In this document: one piece after another, positions 24,275 to 33,523 of the stretch | Numbering within the stretch: position 1 is the stretch's first letter | Layout of the letters: each line of letters opens with the position of its first letter | Assembly: GCF_000199675.1 (NCBI RefSeq) | Contig: NC_014960.1 | Location: 2,418,001-2,482,000, forward strand | Origin: Anaerolinea thermophila UNI-1 | Lineage (GTDB): Bacteria; Chloroflexota; Anaerolineae; Anaerolineales; Anaerolineaceae | Direction of reading: 5' to 3' | DNA: 64,000 nucleotides | Made by a program: the position numbers and the translations under genes | Notes under the pieces: generated by a model | What the model saw: only the letters and a program-made list of their open reading frames with translations | Told to the model about the DNA's origin: nothing | The model's database searches: none

Positions 24275-24586
24275 TCACCTCCGCAACGACATGAGTGCAT
24301 GAACATCCAGCGTACCAAATTTGCGACGAATCTGCACCGCCAGCGCGAGGGCTACCACTGCCACAATGGTATCGGCAACAATTACCGTCAGGGCAATGCT
24401 CTGTCCAACATCGATCTGGCTGGCAAGTTTTCCTGCCAGCACCAGCGCCAGAAAAGCACCCTTGACGGCAATCTGTAAGCCCACCACCACCTTAATGAGA
24501 TTTCGGCTGATCAGGATGCAGTAAATGCCAATTCCCAACAAAGCCAGTACTACTACCAGGACAATATTAGGCAGGTAAAACATCAC
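24275..24586 (-). CDS. NuoK/MrpC-like membrane subunit (MbhG-like)
   Basis: 103 residues, three helices. GIYCILISRNLIKVVVGLQI and SIALTVIVADTIVAVVALALAVQI match the conserved helices of MrpC/NuoK. It overlaps the upstream gene by 4 nt. Confidence 0.9.
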   Translation of the reverse strand: MMFYLPNIVLVVVLALLGIGIYCILISRNLIKVVVGLQIAVKGAFLALVLAGKLASQIDVGQSIALTVIVADTIVAVVALALAVQIRRKFGTLDVHALMSLRR

Positions 24587-25086
24587 TCACTCTCCTCGTG
24601 AGATTTTCTTTGTTCGCCAATCAGCCCTAACACCGCCAGCGCGCCAGCAAAGAAAAGCACCACCTGCATCAGGGTATCCACGCGGCGGTCTTCCCACAAC
24701 ACAGAACGAAACAGGCCTGCCAGAACTCCGGTTTGTTCCAGCACAGCGCGCATCCGTTCACTTTGCAGAGTCGGCATAATCATCCAAACCAGCAAACCCA
24801 TGGAGAAAACCACCGCAAACCACGCCAGGGGGCGTGGAACCAGAGATTGGCGGGTAAGCGACTCGTCTCCGGCAATATTGATGGCAAATACGAAGAGAAC
24901 CGTCACCAGTCCGGCGCCAACGCTGAGTTCGACGACAGCAACTTCTGCTGCGCCCACCCGATACATCATCCACGAGACCAGCGCACTGGTCAGTGCTAAC
25001 CAAAGAGCGGAGACCAGCAAGCGGTTTTCCTGCATTGCCTTAACAGCACAGAACAGGATGCCTGCACCAATTAATAAATCCAGCAT
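24583..25086 (-). CDS. DUF4040/MbhD-MbhE-like membrane subunit
   Basis: 167 residues, about five helices. The first 80 match the DUF4040 pattern (ALVSWMMYRVGAAEVAVVELSVGAGLVTVLFVFAINIAGD), equal to the C-terminal part of MrpA or MbhD. The rest, with RRVDTLMQVVLFFAGALAVL, resembles MbhE, so the two Mbh subunits may be fused here. It is the first gene of the hydrogenase operon. Confidence 0.8.
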   Translation of the reverse strand: MLDLLIGAGILFCAVKAMQENRLLVSALWLALTSALVSWMMYRVGAAEVAVVELSVGAGLVTVLFVFAINIAGDESLTRQSLVPRPLAWFAVVFSMGLLVWMIMPTLQSERMRAVLEQTGVLAGLFRSVLWEDRRVDTLMQVVLFFAGALAVLGLIGEQRKSHEESE

Positions 25087-25192
25087 GAGGCATGCCTCCG
25101 GGGAAAAATTATGCTTCTTCGCTTATACTTCAAACGACCGGTAAATGTCATGTGATAGGTTTCCAGAAAGTAAAGGTAATTTATCATCAAAT

Positions 25193-25202
25193 TGTATATA
25201 CA
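25193..25202. promoter_or_regulatory. Palindrome upstream of the hydrogenase operon
   Basis: TGTATATACA is a perfect 10-bp palindrome about 110 nt before the first hydrogenase gene. It could be an operator for a dimeric regulator, but AT-rich palindromes of this length also arise by chance. Confidence 0.25.
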
Positions 25203-25228
25203 TATCCACAATTAAAATGAACGGGGTA

Positions 25229-25256
25229 GAGAAAACAAACTCTACCCCTCTGGGGA
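25229..25256 (-). terminator. Terminator after the ABM-domain gene
   Basis: On the minus strand GGGGTAGAG pairs with CTCTACCCC across 8 nt, followed by a T-rich stretch. It insulates the hydrogenase operon from the gene upstream. Confidence 0.7.
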
Positions 25257-25267
25257 ATAGAAAGGTA

Positions 25268-25561
25268 TTAAATTCGTTCAAACCCTCTGCGAACATGGAA
25301 GTGAAGACGTTCCGGTACACTTCCCATATCGCAAAAGAGGGCTTCACACGCCTCTGTTTTCTTTTCTTCTACCGCCTTTCTAAAGGCTTTTTCACTGCGC
25401 CAGAGGGTCACAATTTGCCAGAGATTGGGCTGGTCTTCGCTCTGCAACAAAAAGGTTTCCAGCACTTCCTCCGGTTTGGAAAGAAGCAATTTTTCGTACT
25501 CGGTTTGCAAACGCCCCCAGTTTTCACGACTAACCTGTCCCCGCAAAATAGTCGCGTACAT
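25268..25561 (-). CDS. ABM-type (antibiotic biosynthesis monooxygenase-like) small protein
   Basis: 97 residues from the ATG at 25561, which follows a perfect AAGGAGGTG site; a longer frame to 25750 is antisense to the GH5 start. The pattern YATILRGQVSRENW, FLLQSEDQPNLWQIVTLWRSEKAFRKAVE, then LHFHVRRGFERI is that of ABM dimeric alpha+beta barrel proteins. These range from heme-degrading to quinol monooxygenases, or have no known activity; substrate residues cannot be assigned. A TATAAT lies upstream near 25600, divergent from the GH5 gene. Confidence 0.65.
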   Translation of the reverse strand: MYATILRGQVSRENWGRLQTEYEKLLLSKPEEVLETFLLQSEDQPNLWQIVTLWRSEKAFRKAVEEKKTEACEALFCDMGSVPERLHFHVRRGFERI

Positions 25562-25694
25562 TCTTTTCACCTCCTTTCCATGGAGGACTTCTTCTATAAT
25601 CATTATAGCAATCTTGCGTGTGTTTTTCTCTTGCCATTCGACTAAAACCGTCCTGCCAAAAAGCATATCTACATCTTGAGGAGGGAGTAAAGCC

Positions 25695-27575
25695 ATGGAG
25701 ATCAAGACAGGAAATCTACGGTTTGTGGATGAATACGGACGAACACTCATACTGCGCGGTGTAAATCTGGCTGGGAGCAGTAAAGTTCCCTATCCCAAAG
25801 GTGCCACCTATCGGCGGGAAGGCTTCTTTGACCATCGCAATGTGTCGTTTATCGGACGTCCTTTCCCACTGGAACAAGCCCGGGAGCACTTTCAGCGTCT
25901 TAAGACGTGGGGATTTACTTTTCTGAGATTTCTGGTCACCTGGGAAGCCATAGAACATGCAGGACCAGGAATCTACGACGAAGCCTATCTGGAATACATT
26001 CATGAGGTCCTGCGCATCGCCGCAGAGTACGAGATACGGGTTTTCATTGACCCCCATCAGGATGTCTGGTCTCGCTTTACCGGTGGAGATGGCGCCCCCG
26101 GCTGGACGCTGGAAATAGTGGGTTTTGACCTGACCCGCCTGCACGACACCGGTGCGGCGATTGTGCATGCCCTCCATGGCGATCCCTTCCCTAAAATGAT
26201 CTGGCCCACCAATGCCCACAAACTGGCTGCCGCAACCATGTATGCGCTTTTCTTTGCGGGGAAGGACCTGGCGCCTCAAACGACCATTGAGGGGGAATCG
26301 GCACAGGAATTTTTACAACGGCATTATATCGCCGCCATACGAAAAGTGGCACATACTTTGAAAGATTTACCCAACGTCGTAGGCTTTGATACCATGAACG
26401 AGCCTGCAAAAGGTTATATTGGGGTCAAAGACCTGCGGAACTGTTGCGGACGCCTGCGTTTTGGAGATTTTCCCACCCCACTGCAATCCATGTTGCTGGC
26501 TTCTGGAATTCCACAGGAAGTGCACATTTGGGATATTGACCTGCGTGGAAACCGTCGTGTTGGTAAACGTTTACTCAATCCCCGAGGAGTACGTTTGTGG
26601 AAAGAAGGGTTTGAGGATATCTGGAGAATCAATGGCATTTGGGATTATGGTCCTGATGGCACACCGCGCCTACTGCGTCCACATCATTTTTACGAGAAAG
26701 ACGGCCACGTCTTTGACTTCAACCAGGACTTCTATCGCCCCTTTGCCAACCGCTTTGCACGTGAAATTCGAGAAGAAATGCCAGAGGCAATCATTTTTCT
26801 TGAAACAGAACCTTCCAGCCCCGCACCGAGATGGGGAGCAGATGACGTTCAGAATATTGTCTATGCGCCACACTGGTATGATAGTATCACTCTCATTTTG
26901 AAAGAATACTACCCCTGGATTGGTGTGGATTTCTTTACTGAAAAGTTAATTTTTGGAAAAAAAGCCATCCAGCGCTCTTTCCGCCAGCAACTTCACCGGT
27001 ATATCGAAGAAGCGCAACAGTACTTAATGGGTTGTCCGGTGCTGATTGGCGAAGTGGGCATTCCTTTTGATTTGTCCAGGAAACGTGCCTTTCGAACCGG
27101 GGATTACTCCGCGCAAATTCAAGCCATGAATCGTTCACTGCGAGCGCTGGAAGAGAATCTGCTATCGTACACCATCTGGAACTACACCCCGGACAACGAC
27201 CGCGAACATGGAGATCAATGGAACGATGAAGACCTCTCTATCTTCAGCCGTGATGACCAGAAGAACCCCACTGACATCCATTCCGGTGGAAGAGCGCTGG
27301 AATCCGTGTTGAGGCCCTACCCAATTGCCACTGCCGGAGACCCGGTTGCTCTCTCCTTTGATATTCGCACTAAAGTGTTTGAATATACCTTCAAACCCAA
27401 TGTATCTATTTCCATGCCCACCGAGTTGTATGTTCCCCAATATCAATACCCCAACGGATTTACGGTGGAAGCCCCCCATGCCCGGCTGGAGATCCTTCCT
27501 GGGGAACAAAAAGTAAAGGTATGGGTCACACAATCCGGAGAAGCCTACCGTTTGAGAATTTTCCCCATCCGTTAA
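25695..27575 (+). CDS. Glycoside hydrolase family 5-like enzyme
   Basis: 626 residues, GAGGAGGGAG ribosome site. The N-terminal half is a GH5 barrel: LRGVNLAGSSK at strand 1, FLRFLVTWEAIEHAGPG, FIDPHQDVWSRF, acid/base Glu in GFDTMNEPAKGY and nucleophile Glu in LIGEVGIPFD. The last 110 residues are a beta-sandwich tail. The pattern DPHQD plus NEP is that of the endoglycoceramidase/glucosylceramidase-like branch of GH5 rather than cellulases. No signal peptide is seen, so it probably acts on glycosides taken up into the cell. Substrate uncertain. Confidence 0.88.
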   Translation: MEIKTGNLRFVDEYGRTLILRGVNLAGSSKVPYPKGATYRREGFFDHRNVSFIGRPFPLEQAREHFQRLKTWGFTFLRFLVTWEAIEHAGPGIYDEAYLEYIHEVLRIAAEYEIRVFIDPHQDVWSRFTGGDGAPGWTLEIVGFDLTRLHDTGAAIVHALHGDPFPKMIWPTNAHKLAAATMYALFFAGKDLAPQTTIEGESAQEFLQRHYIAAIRKVAHTLKDLPNVVGFDTMNEPAKGYIGVKDLRNCCGRLRFGDFPTPLQSMLLASGIPQEVHIWDIDLRGNRRVGKRLLNPRGVRLWKEGFEDIWRINGIWDYGPDGTPRLLRPHHFYEKDGHVFDFNQDFYRPFANRFAREIREEMPEAIIFLETEPSSPAPRWGADDVQNIVYAPHWYDSITLILKEYYPWIGVDFFTEKLIFGKKAIQRSFRQQLHRYIEEAQQYLMGCPVLIGEVGIPFDLSRKRAFRTGDYSAQIQAMNRSLRALEENLLSYTIWNYTPDNDREHGDQWNDEDLSIFSRDDQKNPTDIHSGGRALESVLRPYPIATAGDPVALSFDIRTKVFEYTFKPNVSISMPTELYVPQYQYPNGFTVEAPHARLEILPGEQKVKVWVTQSGEAYRLRIFPIR

Positions 27576-27583
27576 GAATAAAT

Positions 27584-27632
27584 CCGGGCTGTCCTGGAAA
27601 GAGCCACCAGACAGCCCGGAAATGTTATTTTT
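27584..27632 (+). terminator. Terminator between GH5 and sdhB
   Basis: CCGGGCTGTC pairs with GACAGCCCGG across 16 nt and is followed by a T-rich tail on the plus strand. It lies between convergent genes and may serve both. Confidence 0.75.
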
Positions 27633-27638
27633 TACCCA

Positions 27639-28349
27639 CTACTCAATTTTCCCGGTAATAATGGCTTTCTTGACTTCAGCAATGGCCTGGGTAATGTGAA
27701 TCTCCCGCGGACAGGCTTCTGTACAGTTGAACGCCGTACGGCAGCGCCACACCCCCATTTGCTCGTTAAGGATATTCAGACGTTTTTCGGCGGCGCGATC
27801 ACGACTATCAAAGATAAAACGATGCGCGTTGACGATTGCCGCCGGTCCCACATAGCGGTCATCTGCCCAGAAAGACGGGCAGGAAGTGGTGCATGCCGCG
27901 CAGAGGATGCACTTGGTGGTGTCCTCAAAGCGCAGTTGCTGTTCCGGGGATTGGAGGCGCTCTTTCCCATCCTCAGGAAGAGGCTCATCGTTGATCAGAT
28001 AAGGCAAGACAGAGCGGTAATTCTCAAAGAAGGGTCCCATGTCCACAATTAAGTCTTTGATGACCCGCAATCCCAGGAGCGGTTCAACCGTGATGGTGTC
28101 GGCATTGAGGTTTTTCACCAGGACCTTACATGCCAGATAATTACGCCCGTTGACACGCATGGCATCGGAACCACACACTCCATGCGCGCATGAGCGGCGC
28201 AGGGCAAGGGTGGGGTCAAAATCGGCTTTGATGTATTCAAGCAAATCCAAAACCCGGTCATTGGGGTCCACGTCCATGATAAAGGTATCATAACGGGGCT
28301 TTTGATCCCGTTCCGGGTCGAAGCGGAAAACACGCAATTTGACCTGCAT
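27639..28349 (-). CDS. sdhB: Succinate dehydrogenase iron-sulfur subunit
   Basis: 236 residues. The 2Fe-2S domain has RRSCAHGVCGSDAMRVNG with a final CK, and the C-terminal domain has CILCAACTTSCPSFW and CRTAFNCTEACPREI for the 4Fe-4S and 3Fe-4S clusters. The Thr-Thr after CAAC fits the 3Fe/4Fe arrangement of SdhB. It is the last gene of the sdhCDAB operon and passes electrons from flavin to quinone. Confidence 0.96.
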   Translation of the reverse strand: MQVKLRVFRFDPERDQKPRYDTFIMDVDPNDRVLDLLEYIKADFDPTLALRRSCAHGVCGSDAMRVNGRNYLACKVLVKNLNADTITVEPLLGLRVIKDLIVDMGPFFENYRSVLPYLINDEPLPEDGKERLQSPEQQLRFEDTTKCILCAACTTSCPSFWADDRYVGPAAIVNAHRFIFDSRDRAAEKRLNILNEQMGVWRCRTAFNCTEACPREIHITQAIAEVKKAIITGKIE

Positions 28350-28357
28350 AACTCCTC

Positions 28358-30151
28358 CTAGTAAGTCCGCTCCTTAGGCTGGTATTTGGTAATCACCACA
28401 GGCTTGTAATCCAGGCGCACTGAGTCGCCCTCAAGCCAGGCAAGAGTGTGCTTCAACCAGTTGACATCGTCCCGCGCCGGGTAATCATCGCGGGCATGAG
28501 CGCCACGGCTTTCCCGACGTTCGAGCGCCGAACGGGTGGTCACCAGCGCCAGATCCAGCAAGTTCCCCAGTTCCCAGGTTTGCATCAATTCCATGTTGAA
28601 CACCTTGCCCGAATCGGCAACCCGCACTTCGCGGAAGCGGGCACGCAGTTCCTGAATTTTCTCCATTGCCTGCGTCAGTCCTTCTTCAGTGCGGAATACA
28701 CCAACCAAATCAAACATGGTCGAGCGCAGTTCCCGTCCAATCTGTGCGGCGCGTTCCTTACCGCTGCCATTGCGCAGGCGCTCAATTTGTTCCCTTACAA
28801 AAGCAGTTGGATCATCAGGTAAGGGTGTAAAATCAGCACCCAGCGCGTACTCGGCGGCGCGCAAGCCGGAATGTTTGCCAAAGACGATTAAGTCCACCAG
28901 CGAGTTCGTTCCCAGACGGTTCGCCCCATGCACTGACACACAAGCCACCTCCCCCGCGGCATACAAGCCCGGCAAGACAGTGTTGTTGGAGTCAATGACT
29001 ACCTCGCCAAACTTATTGGTGGGAATGCCTCCCATAGCATAGTGGGCAGTCGGCTGTACCGGAATCGGTTGTTTGGTAGGATCAATCCCCAGGTAGGTGA
29101 TGCAGAAATCGGTAATATCGGGAATCTTACTGCGGATTTCCTCGGCAGTCACCCGGTAAGGTGTGCCATCCGGGCGGGTACGCCCGTCCAGTTCAGCATA
29201 CTTATTCACCGTTTCAGGGGTGACATCCAGGTAGAAGAAGCGCTGTCCGTTGACATCGTTACCGGCGCGAGTCTCCAGATACATGGCACGGCTGACCACG
29301 TCGCGGGACGCCAGATCCTTGATGCGCGGGGCGTATTTCTCCATGAAGCGTTCCCCTTTGGCGTTGAACAAAATCCCCCCTTCGCCGCGCACCGCTTCGG
29401 TGATGAGAATGCCCAGTTTATAGATGCCGGTAGGATGGAACTGGAAAAATTCCATATCCTCCAGAGGAATACCGCGGCGGGCAACCACCGCGGCGCCGTC
29501 GCCTGTGTAGGCATAAGCGTTGGAAGTGATTTCCCACATGCGCCCATGCCCGCCGGTAGCAATGATGACGGCTTTTGCCTGAAAGACGTGCAGTTCGCCG
29601 GTCGCCAGTTCCACAGCCACCACTCCCGCCACCTTGCCATCGCGGATCAGCACATCCATGACCTGAAATTCATCATAGAAGACAATCTGGTTCTTGATGC
29701 ACTGCTGATAAAGGGTTTGCAGAATCATGTGTCCGGTGCGGTCAGCGGCGTAGCAGGAACGGCGCACCGGCTTGCCGGTCACGTTGTTGGTGTGTCCCCC
29801 AAAGGGACGTTGCGCAATACGTCCATCGGCGGTTCGGGAAAAAGGCAATCCCATATGCTCAAGGTCATAGACTGCCTGCACGGCTTCGTTGCACATAAAC
29901 TCAATGGCATCCTGATCGCCCAGGTAGTCCGAGCCCTTGACCGTATCAAAGGTGTGCCACTCAGGGCGGTCTTCTTCCAGATTGCCCAAGGCGGCGCCAA
30001 TGCCCCCTTGTGCCGCTCCCGTATGCGAACGCACCGGATAGAGTTTACTGATCACTGCCGTTTTTGCCGTGCGTGAAGCATACATCGCAGCCATTAACCC
30101 GGCACCACCACCACCCACCACAATCACATCATACTGATGAAGGTTTTCCAT
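28358..30151 (-). CDS. sdhA: Succinate dehydrogenase flavoprotein subunit
   Basis: 597 residues. VVGGGGAGLMAAMYA binds the FAD dinucleotide, RSHTGAAQGGIGAALG holds the His that links FAD covalently, and HPTGI, REGGILFNAKGERF and GLYAAGEVACVSVHGANRLGTNSL are the usual catalytic and cap segments. The length is standard. It oxidises succinate to fumarate at the membrane with SdhBCD. Confidence 0.97.
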   Translation of the reverse strand: MENLHQYDVIVVGGGGAGLMAAMYASRTAKTAVISKLYPVRSHTGAAQGGIGAALGNLEEDRPEWHTFDTVKGSDYLGDQDAIEFMCNEAVQAVYDLEHMGLPFSRTADGRIAQRPFGGHTNNVTGKPVRRSCYAADRTGHMILQTLYQQCIKNQIVFYDEFQVMDVLIRDGKVAGVVAVELATGELHVFQAKAVIIATGGHGRMWEITSNAYAYTGDGAAVVARRGIPLEDMEFFQFHPTGIYKLGILITEAVRGEGGILFNAKGERFMEKYAPRIKDLASRDVVSRAMYLETRAGNDVNGQRFFYLDVTPETVNKYAELDGRTRPDGTPYRVTAEEIRSKIPDITDFCITYLGIDPTKQPIPVQPTAHYAMGGIPTNKFGEVVIDSNNTVLPGLYAAGEVACVSVHGANRLGTNSLVDLIVFGKHSGLRAAEYALGADFTPLPDDPTAFVREQIERLRNGSGKERAAQIGRELRSTMFDLVGVFRTEEGLTQAMEKIQELRARFREVRVADSGKVFNMELMQTWELGNLLDLALVTTRSALERRESRGAHARDDYPARDDVNWLKHTLAWLEGDSVRLDYKPVVITKYQPKERTY

Positions 30152-30166
30152 AGACGTTTTTTCTCC

Positions 30167-30550
30167 TCATCCTCCAATGGGTTGGTTAATCGCCAGCAAA
30201 GCAATGGCTCCCATCAAGGTAATGACAAACCAGACCACCAGCAAGACAATACTAACAATCTGGAAAGTTTTTGGATTGCGAATATAGTCCCGAACCACCT
30301 GCCTTACGCCATTCATGCCATGAGCAAAGGCAAACCCTAGCAGGAAAATGTCATAAATCTTCCATCCCAGGTTGGCAATACGTTGAATGGCATACTCTGA
30401 AGTTATGCTGTGGACTCCTACGACCACATCCTGGAGAATCATATGCCCCCAAGCCAACGGGATGAGCAGGAAGGCACTGTAACGCATCCACAGCCATGCG
30501 GTTTGCTCAAACGTTCGTTTGACTTTTACTGGTCGAGTCGTCGTTGTCAT
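30167..30550 (-). CDS. sdhD: Succinate dehydrogenase membrane anchor subunit D
   Basis: 127 residues, three helices at about 20-40, 60-78 and 95-118. His residues in GHMILQDVVVGVHSI are candidates for a heme b or quinone site. Position between sdhC and sdhA supports the call. Confidence 0.85.
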   Translation of the reverse strand: MTTTTRPVKVKRTFEQTAWLWMRYSAFLLIPLAWGHMILQDVVVGVHSITSEYAIQRIANLGWKIYDIFLLGFAFAHGMNGVRQVVRDYIRNPKTFQIVSIVLLVVWFVITLMGAIALLAINQPIGG

Positions 30551-30559
30551 GGCTTCCTC

Positions 30560-30979
30560 CTATCCCCCGAACAACCCATAATTGTGATACAGCAACTTAT
30601 ACAGCATATAGCCCGCAGATGGCAGCCACAACACCAGGGTGACGATGAGGGCAACATAGGTCGATCGGCGGGTCTTCTCTATAGTCCAGTTTTGCGGGGC
30701 AAATAAGTCCAGGTAAGCAATACGCAGCCCGTTTACACCATGGAAAAAAAGGCAGAACACCAGGGCAATTTCACCCAAGCCAAAAATGGTGGAGCGATAC
30801 ACATTCAGCACCTCATCGTACAACTGCGGCGCAAAATAGACAAACGAAGTATCTACAATGTGAATCGCCAGGAAGAGAACGACCCCCAAACCCGTAATAC
30901 GATGAAGCAGGAATGACCAGTGACCTTCCCGACCCCGGTAACTGGCATAGCCCTCCAGGGTGGTCTTCATGGATGACAT
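30560..30979 (-). CDS. sdhC: Succinate dehydrogenase cytochrome b subunit C
   Basis: 139 residues from the ATG at 30979, 7 nt behind GGAGGTG. SFLLHRITGLGVVLFLAIHIVDTSF is the typical SdhC first helix with heme-ligand His candidates, and FHGVNGLRIAYLDL starts the third helix. First gene of the operon. Confidence 0.9.
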   Translation of the reverse strand: MSSMKTTLEGYASYRGREGHWSFLLHRITGLGVVLFLAIHIVDTSFVYFAPQLYDEVLNVYRSTIFGLGEIALVFCLFFHGVNGLRIAYLDLFAPQNWTIEKTRRSTYVALIVTLVLWLPSAGYMLYKLLYHNYGLFGG

Positions 30980-31030
30980 AGGCACACCTCCACTCAAACA
31001 GGATGAATTTGGGCTAAATTCTTCACTTCT

Positions 31031-31052
31031 ATTGTAGCAAGAAAAAGAAAAT
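31031..31052 (-). promoter_or_regulatory. Probable extended -10 promoter of sdhCDAB
   Basis: On the minus strand TGCTACAAT gives an extended -10 (TACAAT at 31031-31036) about 50 nt before the sdhC start. The -35 region is poor, as is common with extended -10 promoters. Confidence 0.45.
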
Positions 31053-31083
31053 TCGCCAGTTTGATTATGGGGACACTTTTGGG

Positions 31084-32151
31084 TTAACCCGAAATCGCAC
31101 TGGCAGGGGGAAGAAGGGGCTGATACTTCAAGGCAAAAAAACCATAAAGGGGAATAGTCCGCTCATTACCCACACGCTGGAAACAACGCAGTCCTTCCTT
31201 CCCCTGCCCGGCATCGACTTTGTGGGCTTCAATGAACACATCATCTCGCCCCGGGTAGTTGGGGTCGTAAATATACAGTCGAATCTGCCCGGTGGCAGGG
31301 CGTTCGTAACGCAAAGCCAGAACCTGATGATTCTGCCAGACCTGATGAGTATCACGCCACTTAACATATTGAATCCCCAGAGGAACAGGGGTAAAGTTGT
31401 TGAGGCGTGCACGGATTTTTTCAAATTCGTCCAGGGTGCGCTTGAGTGTCCCCTTCTCACCTTCATCGGGCAAGCCCATCCACTCAATGAAACGACGGAT
31501 GACCTCCCCAAACCTGCCAAACGAGTCCAGTTGGCGCTGGTAAAGGTATTGATGCAGGGGGGAACCCGTTGGCGGAACCTGTGTACGGGGTGGCACAGGC
31601 AGGTTGAAGAAGAAAAAATCCAGTGCCGCGGCAGACATTCCACCGCATAAACCGTACACGCTGTTGGATTGACTTTCAGGGAAAAAGGGAATGCTGAAAG
31701 GCAGGAAAAAACCGGGAAATGAATTCACAAAGCGAAACCCATGGGTAGAGGGCTGAAATGGCTTTTGCGCCACTTCGGGAAGAACGTACGTATGATGAAG
31801 AGACTTTAAATCCGCCACTGCTTTGACTTCCTGGTCCTGAAGGGCGTATTGAAAAAGAAGATAAGGTATAAAAGTATCATTCGGATCGGGTTCAAGAATC
31901 TCGCGCTCTACAGGCGTCCAATCCCAGGGTGGATTGCGCGGTTCTACCCGCCTCACCAGGTGAACATCTCGCGCACGGGAGGGGTCGTATTCTACGGTAA
32001 AGAACCCCTGCGCATCGCTTGTTCCAGGGGTAATGGTCAGGTCATCGTCTTCGCCATCGGGCGCATCGCGGTCAAACAAGCGCACCTGCACTCCCGAAGC
32101 GGCAACCCCATTGGCAAAGATTACCCGGGCAGAATAAAATGAGGAAGGCAT
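31084..32151 (-). CDS. Unknown protein with Ig-like N-terminus and possible papain-like domain
   Basis: 355 residues, no signal peptide. Residues 1-85 look like a carboxypeptidase-regulatory/transthyretin beta sandwich (SGVQVRLFDRDAPDGEDDDL, then TSDAQGFFTVEYD). After a linker, NSVYGLCGGMSAAALDFF (Cys about 166) is followed late by WQNHQVLALRYE (His) and IYDPNYPGRDD (Asp/Asn). That Cys-His-Asp order and spacing is the layout of papain-like cysteine peptidases of the C39/transglutaminase kind. This is an inference from motif order only; I recognise no named family. Confidence 0.6.
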   Translation of the reverse strand: MPSSFYSARVIFANGVAASGVQVRLFDRDAPDGEDDDLTITPGTSDAQGFFTVEYDPSRARDVHLVRRVEPRNPPWDWTPVEREILEPDPNDTFIPYLLFQYALQDQEVKAVADLKSLHHTYVLPEVAQKPFQPSTHGFRFVNSFPGFFLPFSIPFFPESQSNSVYGLCGGMSAAALDFFFFNLPVPPRTQVPPTGSPLHQYLYQRQLDSFGRFGEVIRRFIEWMGLPDEGEKGTLKRTLDEFEKIRARLNNFTPVPLGIQYVKWRDTHQVWQNHQVLALRYERPATGQIRLYIYDPNYPGRDDVFIEAHKVDAGQGKEGLRCFQRVGNERTIPLYGFFALKYQPLLPPASAISG

Positions 32152-32204
32152 GGATTTTCTCCCAACCCTGTATTTTCTCCATTATCGCACAAAATTCATC
32201 TGAT

Positions 32205-32246
32205 TAAAACAAAATCCCCCTTGCGGGCAATCTCCACACAAGGGGG
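32205..32246 (-). terminator. Terminator after the NBR1-Ig lipoprotein
   Basis: On the minus strand CCCCCTTG pairs with CAAGGGGG across 15 nt and is followed by ATTTTGTTTT. Confidence 0.75.
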
Positions 32247-32258
32247 AAAACGCAAATT

Positions 32259-33428
32259 TTATGGGGTGGCTGTCGGTGGGGTAGTTGGTGTAGGCGTGGG
32301 CGGCACATTGAGGATTCGCGGCATGAGCCAGAGGGCGCGGTCACCATCGGCAGAGCCATTCGCCAGCACTGTAAGGATGAAGCGAACATCATTGCCTGCC
32401 AGGGCATTCAAATCCACGTCCACACTGGTAAAACTGCCCTCGTAACTCTCATTCCAGAAAGCCAGTGTTTGAATCGCTCCATCCCCGATCTGGTAATCCA
32501 GTTGGAAGCGCACATTACAATTCTTGGCGTTATATTCACAGCCCACTATGGCGCGGAAACGATCTCCCGACTTGATCTTAATCGCGGGATATTTGCCACG
32601 AATGACCCCATCATTGATGTTCTGCGGGGCAGTCAGTAAGGCAGGTTCATTATCCACCTGGCCATTTTCCAGTCGCGGCTTATCCAGATAAATTACAAAG
32701 CCCTTGGCATCGCCATCTTTGCCGCCACAAGTCAGGAACCCCGCTCCACTACTCCACTCGGCATTGCAGAAGTTGTACACAAAGTTGTAGCCATCGCCGG
32801 TGGCAGGTGGAACTACTTTAATCTCCACATAAAAAGCGAACTGTCCATTTGCACCGGTACCGAAGACCACGTTATTGGGATTGCGCAGTTTGAAATTTCC
32901 CCGATATGTACCGGGTTGAGAGGGAGCGGTAAGCGGCACAGTAATATCTACCGTCTGCCCGGGTGCCACCGGACCGGTTAAATTAACCGCCGCAGAAGCC
33001 CCCATGGCATTTCCATCCACAAACACCACCGCGTAATCCTTCGTCCATGTGCACGAACCGGTGTTCTTAATGCGCCAGGTCTTGTTAAATTTCTGTCCGG
33101 GCGCCATGACCGTACCGTCCGGAATGTTCACATCTCCAACAAAAGCAGCAGCGTCACAGGGAATGGGAACAGGGGTTGCCGTAGGACTGGGCGCAGGGGT
33201 ATTCGTAGGACCCGGGGTAGCCGTCGCCGGAACCAGAGTCGGAGCAGGCGTACCCTGTTCTTGGGTTGGGTTGGCGGCTACCTGCGTCATCATGGCTTCC
33301 AGGGTTTGTGCTGCCAGGGTACTGGCAAGGTTTTGAGGTGTACTGGTCGGGGCAATGGGAAGATTGCACGCTGTAAACACTAAAATGGATACTAAAATCA
33401 CAGGAATTAACCAAATCCTCTTCTTCAT
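32259..33428 (-). CDS. Lipoprotein with NBR1-type Ig-like domain
   Basis: 389 residues. Signal peptide with FTAC lipobox (Cys about 21), a Thr/Pro/Ala linker to residue 88, then an NBR1-like Ig domain (PDGTVMAPGQKFNKTWRIKN, TGSCTWT, GTYRGNFKLRNPNNVVFG). The last 180 residues are a second beta-rich domain with a Cys pair (NFCNAEW, FLTCGG) and end again in a Thr/Pro tail. Such lipoproteins are frequent in Anaerolineae and probably bind cell-surface material. It is divergent from the radical SAM gene. Confidence 0.85.
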   Translation of the reverse strand: MKKRIWLIPVILVSILVFTACNLPIAPTSTPQNLASTLAAQTLEAMMTQVAANPTQEQGTPAPTLVPATATPGPTNTPAPSPTATPVPIPCDAAAFVGDVNIPDGTVMAPGQKFNKTWRIKNTGSCTWTKDYAVVFVDGNAMGASAAVNLTGPVAPGQTVDITVPLTAPSQPGTYRGNFKLRNPNNVVFGTGANGQFAFYVEIKVVPPATGDGYNFVYNFCNAEWSSGAGFLTCGGKDGDAKGFVIYLDKPRLENGQVDNEPALLTAPQNINDGVIRGKYPAIKIKSGDRFRAIVGCEYNAKNCNVRFQLDYQIGDGAIQTLAFWNESYEGSFTSVDVDLNALAGNDVRFILTVLANGSADGDRALWLMPRILNVPPTPTPTTPPTATP

Positions 33429-33523
33429 CCTCTTTCTTCCTTTCCTTTTCTTGCTCAGAAAATAAGACGTTCAAAATATGGGAAAGTTCCAGAAGAACGT
33501 TTGTGTCTTTGATGATTATAATC

